This document shows, piece by piece, positions 43,216 to 58,500 of a DNA stretch of 64,000 nt. The position numbers and the translations under genes are program-made. The stretch's first letter is position 1. Each line of letters starts with the position of its first letter. The DNA comes from Ceratodon purpureus (taxonomy: Eukaryota; Streptophyta; Bryopsida; Pseudoditrichales; Ditrichaceae), in contig CM026429.1 of assembly GCA_014871385.1 (NCBI GenBank), positions 3,125,799-3,189,798 of the forward strand, in the 5' to 3' direction. The notes below the pieces were generated by a model. The model was not told the origin of the DNA and ran no database searches. It saw only the letters and a program-made list of their open reading frames with translations.

Positions 43216-45487
43216 CATTCATGTCTGGAGGTAGGAAAATAGTCTTCTCATTGTGAAAGTGGCCTTCAATAGCACCCACAATTCAAATGGATTGTCCACC
43301 TATATATATTATTGTCACAATAAAGTGTCCAAATGTCTCTTGAGAGTCAATAGTACTTTCCATTTGAATGCCTCAGAAAGGTCTTCCAAAGCCTAAGAAG
43401 ATAAAACAATGTCCAACTCTTCAGCACACAAATAGGCTCTTGCATCTACACTTCATTCCATGTAATTGCTACGACCCGGTTCTAAACAATAAGGGTTGCA
43501 TTGTAAAACTTTCCTCTTGTACCTTCTTTGGTACTGTCGCGGTGATGTTTGTTAGATTGTAGCGGTGAAAAGAAGCACCTTAGATAAGACTAAAATGTCC
43601 CTCAAAAGGATTCCTGAAGGACAACACCCACTCACGAATGCCTTAATTGCTAAGAAGGGCACAGCACAAGCAGTTTGTGCTGATAACGTGATAAAAGCAA
43701 AACACACTTGCTCTCTGAACACACACACTGCACCTAACTTATACCATGAAATCAAAAATGATAACACACCACAAGGCTTAGATATTTATATTATATGCTG
43801 CCTTGCAAGCCAGGGCAAATACATGCCTACATGGCTGCCTTGGAGGAGAGTACGAGGTGGCTTTTGGTCGTCACTGATTGTTAATTGTCAATTAATGTCT
43901 TATGAACAATGACACCCGGGAGAATCAGGTGGTTAATGTCTTCTTAACCCTTAATTGACATCCTTGTTTTGGAGAATAATGCAACCTCATTGGCTTTTTG
44001 CCATATTTCTGCATATATAATGAAACAATTTTGAAAATCCAAAACGGTGAATGTCAAGGTAACTTGATTATGTACCCAACGCAAAAAAATCAACCACATC
44101 GGGTAAAATCTCAAAAAATGCCACCGTTGAGATCAAAAGCTGCAAAAGGCTCCCTCGAGGACCATATTGGTCCGCTATGTCAATTAAGGGTTAACAATGG
44201 CACTGGGGAGTGATCTCCCAGTTCAGGGAAGGTAACTTAGCCATAACTCAACATTCACCTTTGATTCGACCGGAAAACACAAACAAGGGAGAGCAGACGA
44301 ATTCTTGACAGTAAATCTAATGGGCGGTTACACCCAAAGAATTTCACAGGTGCTGGTTCAGTCAAGGTCTCGGCCAGCCAGTGTCTCCTAAGGTCTCTCG
44401 ATAAATTAATGCGTTTCGAGTTGCATACCAAGTAAACATCCTGCAGCCCCAACCTTACATGATGCTTGCCCAAGAGAGCCAACAATCAGATGTTCCAGGA
44501 GGCAAGTTGCATTGAAAGATTACATGTCAGATGAACCACATGGGACCTGACAGCACTCCACACTTTGTGCAGGAGTCATATCTGCAACAGGTGAGAGCAG
44601 ACTGCGCACTAAAGTCTTCATACATCATCCACAATCTAAAAAGGCTGAAGTCCTGCAATCACTCGGAGATTCAGACGTTTGCTCCCAAACATCCAGGACA
44701 GAAAATGTGCTTTCCTCGGATTAGTGCGCCACATGAAGGAAAAAAATCTGCACAAATATTATAGGTAAAAATTCTGCCTCCTGATAAACAATGAAGTGGA
44801 CAATGCAGCTGTCCACTGGTATAGTTCCTAAGACTAATATTGAGGGAGGTACTAGACAAATCTGTGTACAAAAACTATGAAAATTAATTAATAGGACCTA
44901 AATCTGGCCACACTCTAGTATAGAAGACTCTCTAGACTTGACTGATTGAGAAACTCTATATGGCCTGGAAAAAATGTGTAGAGATCTAGCCTCCATGTCG
45001 GGACTTCGCTAAATGATAACAGGGTAATCCAGCCACAGCACACCATCTTGATATCTGAAAAAAGCAGCAGCGTCCTCGAGCAAACACCTGCCTGCTTTTC
45101 ATCGTCCCCTCGTAGCTCAAGCCTCTCTAGGAACACCTGTCTACTCTCAGATGATCTTCAACCCTTGCGATGGAAGGCTGTGACAGCCAGCAAAGAATAA
45201 TTGATCTAGGTCCAGATTCAAATCATGAAAACATCAAGAAGAAGCCACAGACCCAAAAACTTGGACATGCTGGTTGTTCCAAGTAGTAGCTGTTGTCCTC
45301 TACAACACCGATTGTAGCAAGCTAGGGCATAATGTCAGGGTCCTACTCAGATCAAAACCATTTGGTGAAACCAAATGATGAACCAATAGGCGGCCAATAA
45401 CCATGAATGGCAAGCAAAAACTGCAATCCTTTGCTAGAACTTTAGACAAGTACTAGTGACGGTCAAGTGCTGCTATCACAGCAAAAC
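43216..45487. other. bZIP downstream flank and spacer
   Basis: From about 43.5 to 45.5 kb the DNA is less AT-rich than the surrounding spacers and repeat-poor. The part nearest 45487 is likely the bZIP 3' UTR. An open frame at 43565-43912 (+) matches nothing I know. The 43.48-44.08 kb stretch could be a solo LTR but I found no matching partner. Confidence 0.35.
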
Positions 45488-47929
<2,442 letters not shown>

Positions 47930-47976
47930 GCTCCCAACCCTCCCCTACCTCCAAATGGCCCCTCACAACAACCACG

Positions 47977-47985
47977 AAACCCTAA
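47977..47985 (+). promoter_or_regulatory. Telo-box upstream of the bZIP gene
   Basis: AAACCCTAA about 48 bases before the bZIP start codon, on the strand opposite to the gene. Probably in the leader or core promoter. Weaker support than at TyrRS because of the reversed orientation. Confidence 0.4.
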
Positions 47986-49530
47986 ACCACCCCACACCAC
48001 ACCTCAACCACTCCCAAAACACCACCGCCGCAACAGAATGTACCACCCCAGCCCCAAAGCGGAAAGCAACTAGCCCTCCGCGTCGCCACTACCCTCCTCC
48101 TCTAAACCTCATCGACACCTCATCTCACCTCTAAACACAACACCCTCACCAAAAACAACACCTAATCACAAACCCCTCACCTCCCTAACATCCAGAGTCA
48201 TCCCACAAACCCTCCCTCCCTTCCCCTCACCTCACCTCTACTTCCGGTAAACAAACCACGACACAACCACGGCGACGGAATCAATTGCGTGCCTCCCCTG
48301 CGCCATGTCCTCGCCTCAACCGGCCAAGTTAAGTAGCCGAGTCGACTAAATACTCCCGCAGTTGAGCTGCAACCCTGGGCGAGAATGTCAACAACGTCAA
48401 CAAGCGAAACAGAGAACCTTCCCGGTGCGAGGCAGCTCCGTGAGTAGCCGAGTGAAGGCCCCGCCTCCCTCTCCTCCTCCTCCTCCTCCCCTGGTGAAGG
48501 TTCTTCCGCAGATGAGGTCTCGGGATGAGATCGCCTGGCAACGACGACTGCCAACACAACCACAATAGCGGAACAAAAGCTCCGCAAACAGCAACAATAC
48601 TCTCTCCGGACGCTCGCTGCGTCCCGTTCTTGTCCGGCGTCGCCGCTGTCGGCCCGAGTATCACCAGGGTATCTTTCACGAGTATCATACAGTTATAGTC
48701 TAGGTGTTTCAAGGGTATATGTTCTGAATCTCCGTGTATCAATCGGGACGGGCGCAAGACCGGCCGGGTAAGGTGGGCAGTTTACGGGTATATCTACGTA
48801 TTAGGGTAGTATGGGCTAGGTATCGAGCTGGCACGAATTGCGAAGGCGACGTCGTGGTTTGGGTACTACCGCTGTATTAATGACACTCTTCGAGTACCCT
48901 AAACCGTTACGTCACTAAAATCCGTCACTTTTGGTAAAAATTCTAGATTTTAGAGAGTTACTTATCCGATTTCGGTAGAATTTGGTGGTTTGAGGGTGCT
49001 ATGAAGGTTCAATTTCGGTATGAACAGGGGAGGGGAGAAGTGGGGAGCTTGGAAGCGCGTGGATATCATGTAGGTGTCGGAGGGTTATCGCACGGGTATT
49101 GGGCAGGTATAGGGTGAGGGAGCTTTGTTCAGGGCAGGATCGGGGAAGCTGAGGGCCCAGAGGGAGCGTGTTTGGGAGGGCGCAGGAAGGTTCGGGGGCC
49201 AATGGCGTGGGTTTCCGTGCATGGGTGCATGCAAGCATGCATGGGCATGGGGAAAAGATCACTGCAATACGGCAATAGGGTCATGGCATGGGATGGCATG
49301 ACCATGATGATGGGGCGCAGGCTTGCCTTGCTCGTTGGTTTGGGGGCATTTAATGGATGTCATCCGCAGCAGTGATGGCGGAGGTGCCTTTCCAGGGGCC
49401 TGTCAGTCCGGGCCCACCTCAGGACCCATGAGCCGTGTTGCGTTGGGGCGGAGCAAGTTGGGATCCGTGTTAGATTCTATAACAGTAAATGTTGAAAACT
49501 TGAGTGCAGGGGAAATTAGTTTTTAAAATC
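47986..49530. other. bZIP 5' region, GC-rich, no separate gene supported
   Basis: Long leader/promoter-like region, pyrimidine-rich on the + strand near the gene (CCTCCTCCTCC at 48470-48490). Two very short upstream ATG frames face the bZIP gene near 48110-48125 (four and seven codons), if that part is transcribed. Palindromic RY-type CATGCATG text lies at about 49215-49243. Confidence 0.45.
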
Positions 49531-50744
49531 TTGTTGGCATGTTGGAGCATTTAGGACTGATGCGTATGGGTTTAATTAAAGATTGTGTCTGCGGTTAGTA
49601 TATTTTTTGGATGTTTATTCTGTTGAGTGTATTTCGTTTGTTTGGATTAGGAGGATGATGGATTTACTAATTTGTGAGTACATTGTACGTTTGGAAGTTG
49701 AGGGTGTTATTTCTTTTTAATTAGAATTCAAATTTGAATTGTAGCGTATTATGAAGTGAAATGTGCCTTATATACCGAGAATGATATTGCTATAGATTAT
49801 TTGGAATAAAATTATTGTCGTTTTAGATGATTTATAAAAGAATTTTGTGGCTTATCCACCACTACAAATCATTGTTGTTTCTAGAGCGAAGACATAGTCA
49901 TTTTTGTAAATACAATAAAACTACATCGTAACAAGATTTATACACCTACTTGACCTAGGTATTTATCCAACTACAAAGTACACACACCTTCTAAATAATT
50001 GTCTTTATAATACAATTATAAATAATAAAAATAAAACTTTTATTTTATTTTTATTTTTAAATACAAAAAATTCCATGATAAAGAAGAAAAAAGCATGATT
50101 GTATGTTAGAATGTACATTTCATAAAAATTCACAAAAATATATAGAATTTTCATAGTGTATCAAAGTTTTTGCATTGATAGTGATAGTTTTAGATTCAAA
50201 TTTGTTTTTGTATTTCAAGGTTTCTGAGATTTTTTAAACAGATCATAAATGCATTGTATACATAAACGCACAAAGTGTAGATTGTATGAAAAGATACATA
50301 AAAAAATTAAGAATTCCAAATGACACTTAAAAAATCCTTGAATGCATGTTTTGAAAAGACACATAAATTACATTTTATGTAAGGTTTTATTTGGAATTAG
50401 ATCTTTAATGATTGATTATGTTTTGGACAATATGGTTTCATATTATAAAAATGTATATACCATTGTATACAACAAGCCCTCTAAATTTCCTTTATTATGG
50501 TCAACATACATGTAGCAACTTGGATAACAACGACATTTACTCAACAATTTTTCCATTCCAAGGAGAATGGAAACTAGATAGTCTTGTATGAGAAACAACA
50601 ATAGTTTTGAAAATGACCTCCACAACCCTCTTGTGTTATTACCAGCGCAGGAACAAAGCAGCTACATCCAAAAATAACTAGTAATCCATATTGTTGAAAT
50701 CTTCTTCATTATTGCTATTCCAACCGTTCCGACTCAAATTTTAC
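49531..50744. other. AT-rich spacer, no gene seen
   Basis: Very AT-rich with no coding signal that I can support. Confidence 0.4.
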
Positions 50745-51025
50745 TTTTGTGTCGATGCAAGTTTGTGTCGATAGCAGTTTCAGTTTTATACAAGTTTTGT
50801 GTTAATAGGATTTTGTGTTGAGAGAAGTTTCTGTTTGATACAAGTTTTGTGTTGATAGACTTTTGTGTTGAGAAAAGTTTCAGTTTGATACAAGTTTGTG
50901 TTGATACAGGTTTTTGTGTTAATAGCAGTTTCAATTTTATACAAGTTTGTGTTTATACAGGTTTTTGTGTTGATAGCATTTTCAGTTGATAGAACCTTGT
51001 GTTGATAGAAATTGTTGTTGGCGGA
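50745..51025. repeat. Minisatellite built on TTTGTGTTGATA
   Basis: More than ten imperfect tandem units of about 20-25 bp, each with (T)TTTGTGTTGATA followed by alternating CAGTTTCAGTTT or ACAAG text. Higher-order pairs of about 45 bp are visible. The opposite strand stays open because the unit lacks stops in one frame, which gives a spurious N-T-K/L-Y-x-T-E-T repeat protein. Confidence 0.8.
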
Positions 51026-51054
51026 AGTTTGCACAATTCTGTTTTGCGCAGATC

Positions 51055-51385
51055 GTCAACAATATGGACGGCAAGAAGGTTCGGTATGGGAAGTCATCGA
51101 CGAAGTCCATTCCGTCCCGGGCATCACGACCCCGCATGACGACGTCCACTCCATCCACCAGACCGACGATGACGCCCACTCCATGCTCGGGACTCCAAAA
51201 GTGGCAGTACGCACAGGGCCTACCTATGGACGGAGTCACTGACGTCAGGCAATGGGCCATCGACGTCGGTCTGGCCCACGCTGACGGCGACGACGAGCGG
51301 GGCGCTAAGAGACCTAAGAGGACGGAACCCGAGAAGTGGACGGGCACATCTTTTTTCCACAGGCTCTATTTTCCACAGTGATTTT
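51055..51385. other. GC-rich island next to the minisatellite, unrecognised
   Basis: About 320 bases of GC-rich, codon-like sequence bounded by AT-rich DNA. The + strand reads M-D-G-K-K-V-R-Y-G-K-S-S-T-K-S, then A-Q-G-L-P-M-D-G-V-T-D-V-R-Q-W-A-I-D-V-G-L, ending at a stop at about 51381. The - strand is also open. I recognise no family. A captured exon or retrocopy fragment is possible. Confidence 0.35.
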
Positions 51386-52086
51386 GTTTAATTGTGTAGG
51401 TGCAATGGTAATAAATGTGAGCAAATTGCTACGTCTATCTACACCTTTGCGATCTGCAAAGACAAAGAAGTAATCGACGCCCATGCAAAGATTTATCTAC
51501 TCATACTTATTATGTCCCAGCTGTCACAATTTTGTAAATGTGTTAGGGTCCACTATTTGTGAATTTATCTTTTTTCTTGGTCCACATCAATCCTCCAAAA
51601 TTGATTGCATTCATTAAAGTTCCAACAGTAGTATAAAGATATACAAAACCATATATTTCAAGAATTGTGTTGAAAATACATTGAAAATTATTAAATAATT
51701 CCAAATGATATATAAATAACCCTTCAAATAATAATAAAAGGTTGCATGTTTTGAAAAGACACGTCAATTGGATTTCTTTTAATGTTTTTGGAAAATTGTC
51801 TTATGATTGTTGAATGGATGGACAAACACTAATTTTTTATAATAAATATTTATTTAATTTGAACAATTATATTTAAAAAAACAATATTAACCAAACAAGA
51901 AACTGTATCAACATCTTCCTTTTGGAGAATTTTTGCACATATAAACATACAATGAATTTAAGTTGTTTGGCTTATTTATTGAAGTGGTCTAATCAAGATT
52001 TTCAAAATGAAATAGTTATTAGAAAGGAAAGAATTAGAAATGAATCGGAGATGAGATCATGAGACAGACAGACAATTGTTCAAACG
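51386..52086. other. AT-rich spacer, no gene seen
   Basis: No supported feature. Confidence 0.4.
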
Positions 52087-52229
52087 CCTTCCATATGAGA
52101 CTTGAAGACAGACTTAACATTTGCCCCTTGCTCAAAACTAAAGGCTTACATACGTTCAGACCCCTCCCGTATGAGACATCAAGACAGACCAGACATTTGC
52201 CCTTTCGCTTACGCTAAGGGCTTGCATAT
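52087..52229. repeat. Imperfect tandem duplication, unit about 73 bp
   Basis: 52087-52154 and 52161-52229 share TATGAGAC, AAGACAGAC, ACATTTGCCC and GGCTTACATA/GGCTTGCATA in the same order. The copies are roughly 75 percent alike by eye. No function is evident. Confidence 0.75.
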
Positions 52230-52820
52230 CACTCCAAAGTTGCATGAACACCTCAGTCCTTGCATAGACTCAGCAAGCAGGTCCTTGCTATGCTACGTGA
52301 TACAATACATTTGAGGGGTAAAGGTAGTTCATGTATTTAGTTTCATGAAAGGCTAGTTCTTAGAACTGAAAGCTTCTGCAAGTGGGATGCCAGTTCATGC
52401 AACTTTGGTATGTGTTGTCTTTATCATCGTCTCTATTCTATGAATTAAGAGGAGTATTGTAAGTCGAGCTTCTAATAATCTTCCCCATCTTGTTGTTGCT
52501 CATGATTGTTACTTGTGTGAGAGGCTAGGTGTAGCTTTTATGAAAATCAAAACATGTCATAAAACCATTTTCATTGTCAATTTTGTTTTGGTATCTGATT
52601 TTTAGTATTATTAAACTAAGGCTATGCAATGCTACGCACAATCGTCGACAAAAATCATAATCTATGATGTCCTTTGGTACAAATTTCATATTTTTTTATT
52701 TGAATATAAATCAAAATATTTTACAATGAAGTGTCTATTGCGGCACTCGCAAAAGAAGTGTGAAGTCTCACATTTAGAAAGTAAATAAATAAATTCATAT
52801 TTAAATACATATTTAGGAAG
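52230..52820. other. Spacer, no gene seen
   Basis: Moderate to high AT; no supported feature. Confidence 0.4.
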
Positions 52821-53420
52821 TTGCAAGCGAGGCTAGGTTGACGATGATCATGATTACGACCACGCCGACGCTTACGCCTTCTAATTCTTTTCGTAATTTT
52901 CTTGGGTGAAACCCTCTTTGAGTACCTCGTCGACAAAATTAAAGTAAACTTAAAAAGTTACTCGTTTTTTGAATGATGGTTTGGAGTGGGAAAATTTGAA
53001 AAGTGCTCGAAGACCACTTTGTGCAAAAAAATTCTAAAAAAATCAAAAGTAACAAGTAAGAAATTGAAGGTGTTTTTATAAAAATTAAATTAAAAAAACT
53101 TTACACAAAAAAAATGAATGAAGTCGAGCTTTGCTTTTGTTTTTAAAATATGTCAATTGATTTAAAAAAATTGTTTGAAATAAATTTTGCAATAACCTTT
53201 GGAATAGCCATCTATATAATCTTTCAAACAACTTTTGAAGTTTCCAACTCCAACTTCAATCTCTTCTTTCTTTTCAATAATACCAAATGACAACACGACA
53301 ACGGCCACTATGACAACGACAACGACGATGATTTTTCTTCCATATTTTTCCGGATTGAAACCCTCTCCAATTTCCTCGTCAATGGAATGTATTTATAATT
53401 TTTCTTAATCAAAGACCTAA
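52821..53420 (-). repeat. Two diverged copies of a coding-like segment
   Basis: The - strand reads D-E-V-L-K-E-G-F-T-Q-E-N-Y-E-K near 52930-52885 and D-E-E-I-G-E-G-F-N-P-E-K-Y-G-R-K near 53385-53335. The second continues open into a valine-rich hydrophobic run of about 20 residues, then E-K-K-E-E-I-E-V, for about 75 codons without an ATG. The first hits stops soon. They look like relics of a duplicated exon or small membrane-protein gene. Confidence 0.4.
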
Positions 53421-54661
53421 ATACCTAGAAAGTAAATTTTTTACTTAAGATGTCATAAATTAATTTGAAATGAAAATATTGAGTTTAAAACTAACACTTC
53501 ATGTAAACCATACTTTTGCATGTTATAAAAAACTATATATTTATAGATGTGTTCTTGTGAAACGTACATTTTAACATGTATTCATGATTCCTTTTAATTG
53601 TAAAAATCTTGGAATCATATAAAAATATTATATATTTTTTAATTTTTAATTTGTCATAATGTCAATAACCTAAAATACACATATATATCCTAAAACCCTA
53701 GATCTTTAATCATATAGATTTTCAATTTTTTTTTTTAACTTCATATTTTTTTATAAAATCTAAAATTGAATCTGAACTTAATAGTCAACATAAAAGAGCT
53801 TGAAAACACCACAATTTTTTTATATATTTTCAAGAGGTGTACCTTTTAATTTGCATTCATGTTTTTTAATCATTTATTTTTTAAATTGATAATATGAGTA
53901 AAAATCCTAAACCAAAATAACACTATCAAAACGCAAATTACCGTAAAGTTATTATTACTTTTTCATTGCAAAAATACCTTGATATGTTTAAATGTATATA
54001 GTTAGTTCTTATTATATAGATTTAGAGATACTTATAAAAATGATTAGTAATGGTGTTGAAGGCATTAATGATTTGTGTTGGCCAACAAGGCAGTGTATAG
54101 TTACACACATGACTTTAAATTTGTATGTTCTAATAAACGGCAAGTCGTGTCTACTACAAATAAAAAATAGTTTATAGATCTTTTAGAATTTTTTATTTAT
54201 TAGAATTTTTTAATGAATCTCCAATCACTTTCATATTAATTGCAAAGATTATTATTGAATTTCAAGATTTAAATTACACTTATAAATTAAGATGGAAAAA
54301 TTTACAATGCATAAATATATTCTACTTTGCTAGAATTGATAAAAACATATTGCTAAGTTGGAAAAATATTACGAACATAAAGTGATATAATAGTCACCCA
54401 ATGGAAATAGTAATAGTCAAGACTCTCCGAGTTTCGAATGTCCGAAGAGAAAAAAAGCCAGTTGGTTGGTTGTGGATATGAAAGATAAGAGTGGAAAATA
54501 AGAACAAAAAATGATATGCATATGTAATTTGATAAAACATTTTCTACACTACTCTATATTTTGTAATTTCAAAATTTGTATTTTTTCCAAACTTCATTTC
54601 TTTTTTCAAATGAAATAAAATTGTGTGTCTTTATCCATATCTTCTAATTCAAAATCTTGTA
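53421..54661. other. AT-rich spacer, no gene seen
   Basis: No coding or repeat structure that I can support. Confidence 0.4.
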
Positions 54662-55588
54662 TTTTAGCCCCTAAAAATCTAGCCGGTTCTGGAGTTCCAA
54701 AACCCAAAACAACCATTTTTGACCACCTTGTGGGAACGACGGTTTGGACCAAAAACAATTGCTTTTTCTAGACATCCAACCGTAAGATCTTGTACTTTAC
54801 CTTCTTTAGAAACACTAATAAAAATTTCAGCTGTTGGATGTTTACCATCTTAGAGATTATAACATTCAAAGTTGCAGCAAAACTTTTTTTGGGCATTGCT
54901 CGAATAACATAGTCAAAATAGTGCAAAGGAAGAGTTGCAGATTTTTACCCCAAACATTTTGCTCATATTTTTTTCCATGTAGGTAATCAAGTTGGGTACC
55001 TCCATGCAAAATTTAGAGAATCATTCCTTTTTTAAGACCTCCATAATTTATTTTTTCTATGAGCAAGTCTAAAAACGTTGATATAGTAAAACATGTATGA
55101 CGTTACATATACTTGGTTTTAGAAAAATCGAAACGGTGGTTTGCTGCCTCTATAAAAAAATTATTTTCGGGACAAATTATTTTTGAAAATTTTCAAAATC
55201 TCAAATTTTGAGGAATTTTGAAAGAAATAATTCAAAAATTTGAAGCTTGTCTTTGTAATTTTTGGATGCTAGCCTTGTAAAATTGGTATATTTTTTGACT
55301 TGGGTCTCTTTGGAATTTGAGTGGTGATTTGAATATGAACACATTTCAAGAAAAATAATTAAAAAAAAGCCTAATTTAAAGCTGTCGATTTTGATTTGAA
55401 ACCTAAAATTTCTAAATGAAGGTCTTAAAATTGGAATTTGGCTTTGAAAATTTTACCACATACACTTTGCAGTATAAGGAGCATTGAGTAAAAATCTTAG
55501 GCAAAAATATTAATTTTAACCCCTTCATCTTGGCTGCCCGAAATTGCAAAAAGCCATTTTGGCTTTCCTGGATTTTTAGGGGTTAAAA
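54662..55588. mobile_element. 927-bp TIR element with TTTTARCCCCTAAAAATC ends
   Basis: TTTTAGCCCCTAAAAATC at 54662-54679 pairs with TTTTAACCCCTAAAAATC in reverse at 55571-55588 (17 of 18). The ends share TTTWARCCCCTAAA with the 819-bp element in the CACTA relic. The insides are not clearly alike, apart from a CGTAAGATCT string at a comparable distance from one end. No transposase is recognised. Confidence 0.5.
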
Positions 55589-58500
55589 CTCACATCTCTT
55601 TTTAATTATCTTTCTTTCCAAATGTATCTAGAAGTTCAAGTTCCACTTCAAAATTTGTTGTAGATCATAGAAAGCTATATTTCCAATATCAACACTTTAT
55701 GGAAATCATACAAGATTCAATGGACTGTTGAAGATATACTTCCAAAAAAATTCACCTTTGATCACCAAAAATAGATGATGTATTTACATTATATTTTCCA
55801 GGAGCATTGTTGAAATCACGGCTCTGGTAGTCCAAGGTTGTAGAGGGAAGTATCTGAATGTCCCCATCGAGCGTAGATCGGAGCCCAGGTTTGGGAGGAG
55901 TTGGGAGTGGTAGGGCAAAACCTCTGGCCTTATTATCATGTTTGAATGGGGCCTTATCATCTCAAGGGGACCTCCAATGAATAATTTGAAGCTTGCACCC
56001 CAACTTTCATAAAAATAGAAATAAAATCCAAAAAAGACCCTAAGATCCTAAGATGGGGAGGATTAGAAAAATTGACCCAGCCAAGCCTAGCATCCAAGCC
56101 ACGCTCGTTGGGGGAGAAATAGCCAGTTACCCACTTTAAAGGGTTAACTTCATATGTGTTCCACGTGAATATTTGCCTAACTTAAGTCATCCAGCATCAT
56201 TTTGTTTGACATAACTCACAAGTTCTTTGTATTTTGTGCATAATTGTTTTCCAAGTAGCATACTCAATGCAAGACCAGGAAGTCAAGATGTACACTGACT
56301 AGTACATTCTTACAAATTGAACTCATTTCCACTTGTCAGTACAATTGTTCCCATCTTGTTTCAGTAGTGAAGTGCAACCCAAGCCAAGGTTCCCTTCGTC
56401 GCCAAGCCCAACATTCACGGACATTGGAGTTATGACAAGAGTCAATCAATCTTTGTCTCTGTCTTGGTTTGTCTAAACTCCACAGATTGTATTCTGCTGT
56501 CAACAAAGAGTCACGAACAAGCCTTTCCTCAATAACCCCCAAACAATGAGGGGTCCGAGTCAAGCTGAAGCTTCTGTCCACTGCAATCTTCATTCTAGCT
56601 GCACATCATAAAATTTCCTTCATGCACAACCATGTAAGGTGGGAACACCTAAAATTGCACCTGACCTAAAATGGTTCAAGTGTGAACTCATTTCACACTT
56701 GAATAGCTGAAATGTCGGTGCTTAGTAAAATTGAGGGTCCTCGCGGCCATGTCTGGATGGCCTTGCTAAGGGGGCGCTCAGAGAGACTGACACAAAGCCA
56801 ATCAATGGACAAGAGGGGACCCACTCGGGATTACTCTACTGAAAACCATGCCTGCAATGACTAGAACATGTGACGAGGATCATGACCATTCTGACCACAT
56901 TATGAAAAATTAACTCAAAATGGTCATGAACCTGGTCACCTATTCTGGTCATTGCTGGCATATTTCCACTAGTGTTACCATCCACTATGCGTGCAAAGCA
57001 CTCAAAGTTGTACCTACGCATTTTAAATCTATTAAGATTTTGCAGGGCAATAACATTCCTCATAAGAGACTTCCTCCGCATGTTTGCCCACTTAACGTGA
57101 TTGTAGTCAATCATCCCGCTCTTGATGGATTGCAGAAGCTTGGTGGGAGGCCAAGTCTCCTTGAAAACCAAGGTCAACATGTTTTTGCTAAGCTTGTGAC
57201 GATATAGAATTATCCATAAGTTGGTTGGATGTTAAGTTGTATATTTAGTTGAGCATTTATGAAGGTTGACGGACTACACAAATTTGTAAGCACTATTCCC
57301 TTCTAAGTTTAGATGTGAAAATAGTGAAATGTACCATGACTATTCCAACTCATATGCAAAATCTTAATTTTCATGAAGTAAATACTAACCTTTATGGATA
57401 ATTATTATGACACCATCCGTCTTTAAAGCCGTCATCCGTGAGAATTAGGAGAACAACCCCTCTTTCTTTAAGCGTCATACTGTCTCTTGGATTTGTAAAC
57501 TTAATTTGTGGAAGATGAGAAATGACAAGGTTTATGATTTATTCATTGGTCATATTGATTGATGTTATATCTTGTATCTTATAAAATGGTAGAAATAGCA
57601 TCTCAACACATAGCATCAAAATGCTTGTGCAAAATGTCATATTAATAAAAATAACATAAAAATAAATATATCTCAGATGCAAATGAAATGAACAAGGAAA
57701 AGAATATTGTAATATATGGGATCCCAGCTTTGAAAATCACTCCCCATAAAACTGATTCATGTTGTGCTCGTTTTGGTCCGGTTTTAAATTTAAAAATAAA
57801 ATAAGAATAGATTGATTATTCAAAAAAAAAAAATGTTTAAAAAATGTAAATGAATGGACATGGAAAAAAGAAAAAAGAAACATGGAATAGACTCAAATTG
57901 AAATAATGTGAAAAGGAATACTAAAAGTGTTTACAAAAAAGAATTTTTATCATTTTAAAATTATGATTTTTACAATAGATAGACGTATTTGTGAAAATCC
58001 CATAAAGACTATATTGGTTGTTTATGTACCATCTTTTGTAGGTAAAAGGTGAATGTAGCAATATTCTTGGAGCTGCCAAATCTTGAAAAATACTACTTTA
58101 AGCAACTTTTTAAAAAATACTATTTCTTTTTCTTTTTCTTATAGTCTAATGTGAATACAAATTCTTGGAAATATAATACAGTTTATTCTTTTGGTTCAAA
58201 TTTTTCAATCATATTTAAAAGTAGTGACTGATATCAAGTCTTAGAAATCAAGACAAGGACCTGGAGAGATTGCCAATGATTGTTCCATCCTAACATCATT
58301 TCTTCATATTGCTTCAAGGCTCTTTCTTAGACCTACAAAATATGTTATTCATCAATTACCAACTTGTGGTGTAGCTATCTACTATTTTTTTTCAATACTT
58401 CAACTTCCATCCAAGTTACCATGAATTCTATATTATTACCTATTTCTATCACAATTATTCATAGTGCGTAATCTAAAAATTAATTCAGACATCTATAATA

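Noticed and set aside
43480..44080. Solo LTR
   Set aside because: No partner repeat, target duplication or primer site could be found in the window.
48198..48757. Open frames of 129-142 codons upstream of the bZIP gene
   Set aside because: Low-complexity, GC-rich, overlapping in several frames, no known domain; read as leader/promoter.
50745..51025. CRISPR-like array
   Set aside because: Units are imperfect and contiguous with no spacers of constant length, in a plant genome; it is a minisatellite.
50734..51034. Repeat protein rich in N-T-K and Y-x-T-E-T
   Set aside because: It is the translation of a minisatellite whose unit lacks stops in one frame.
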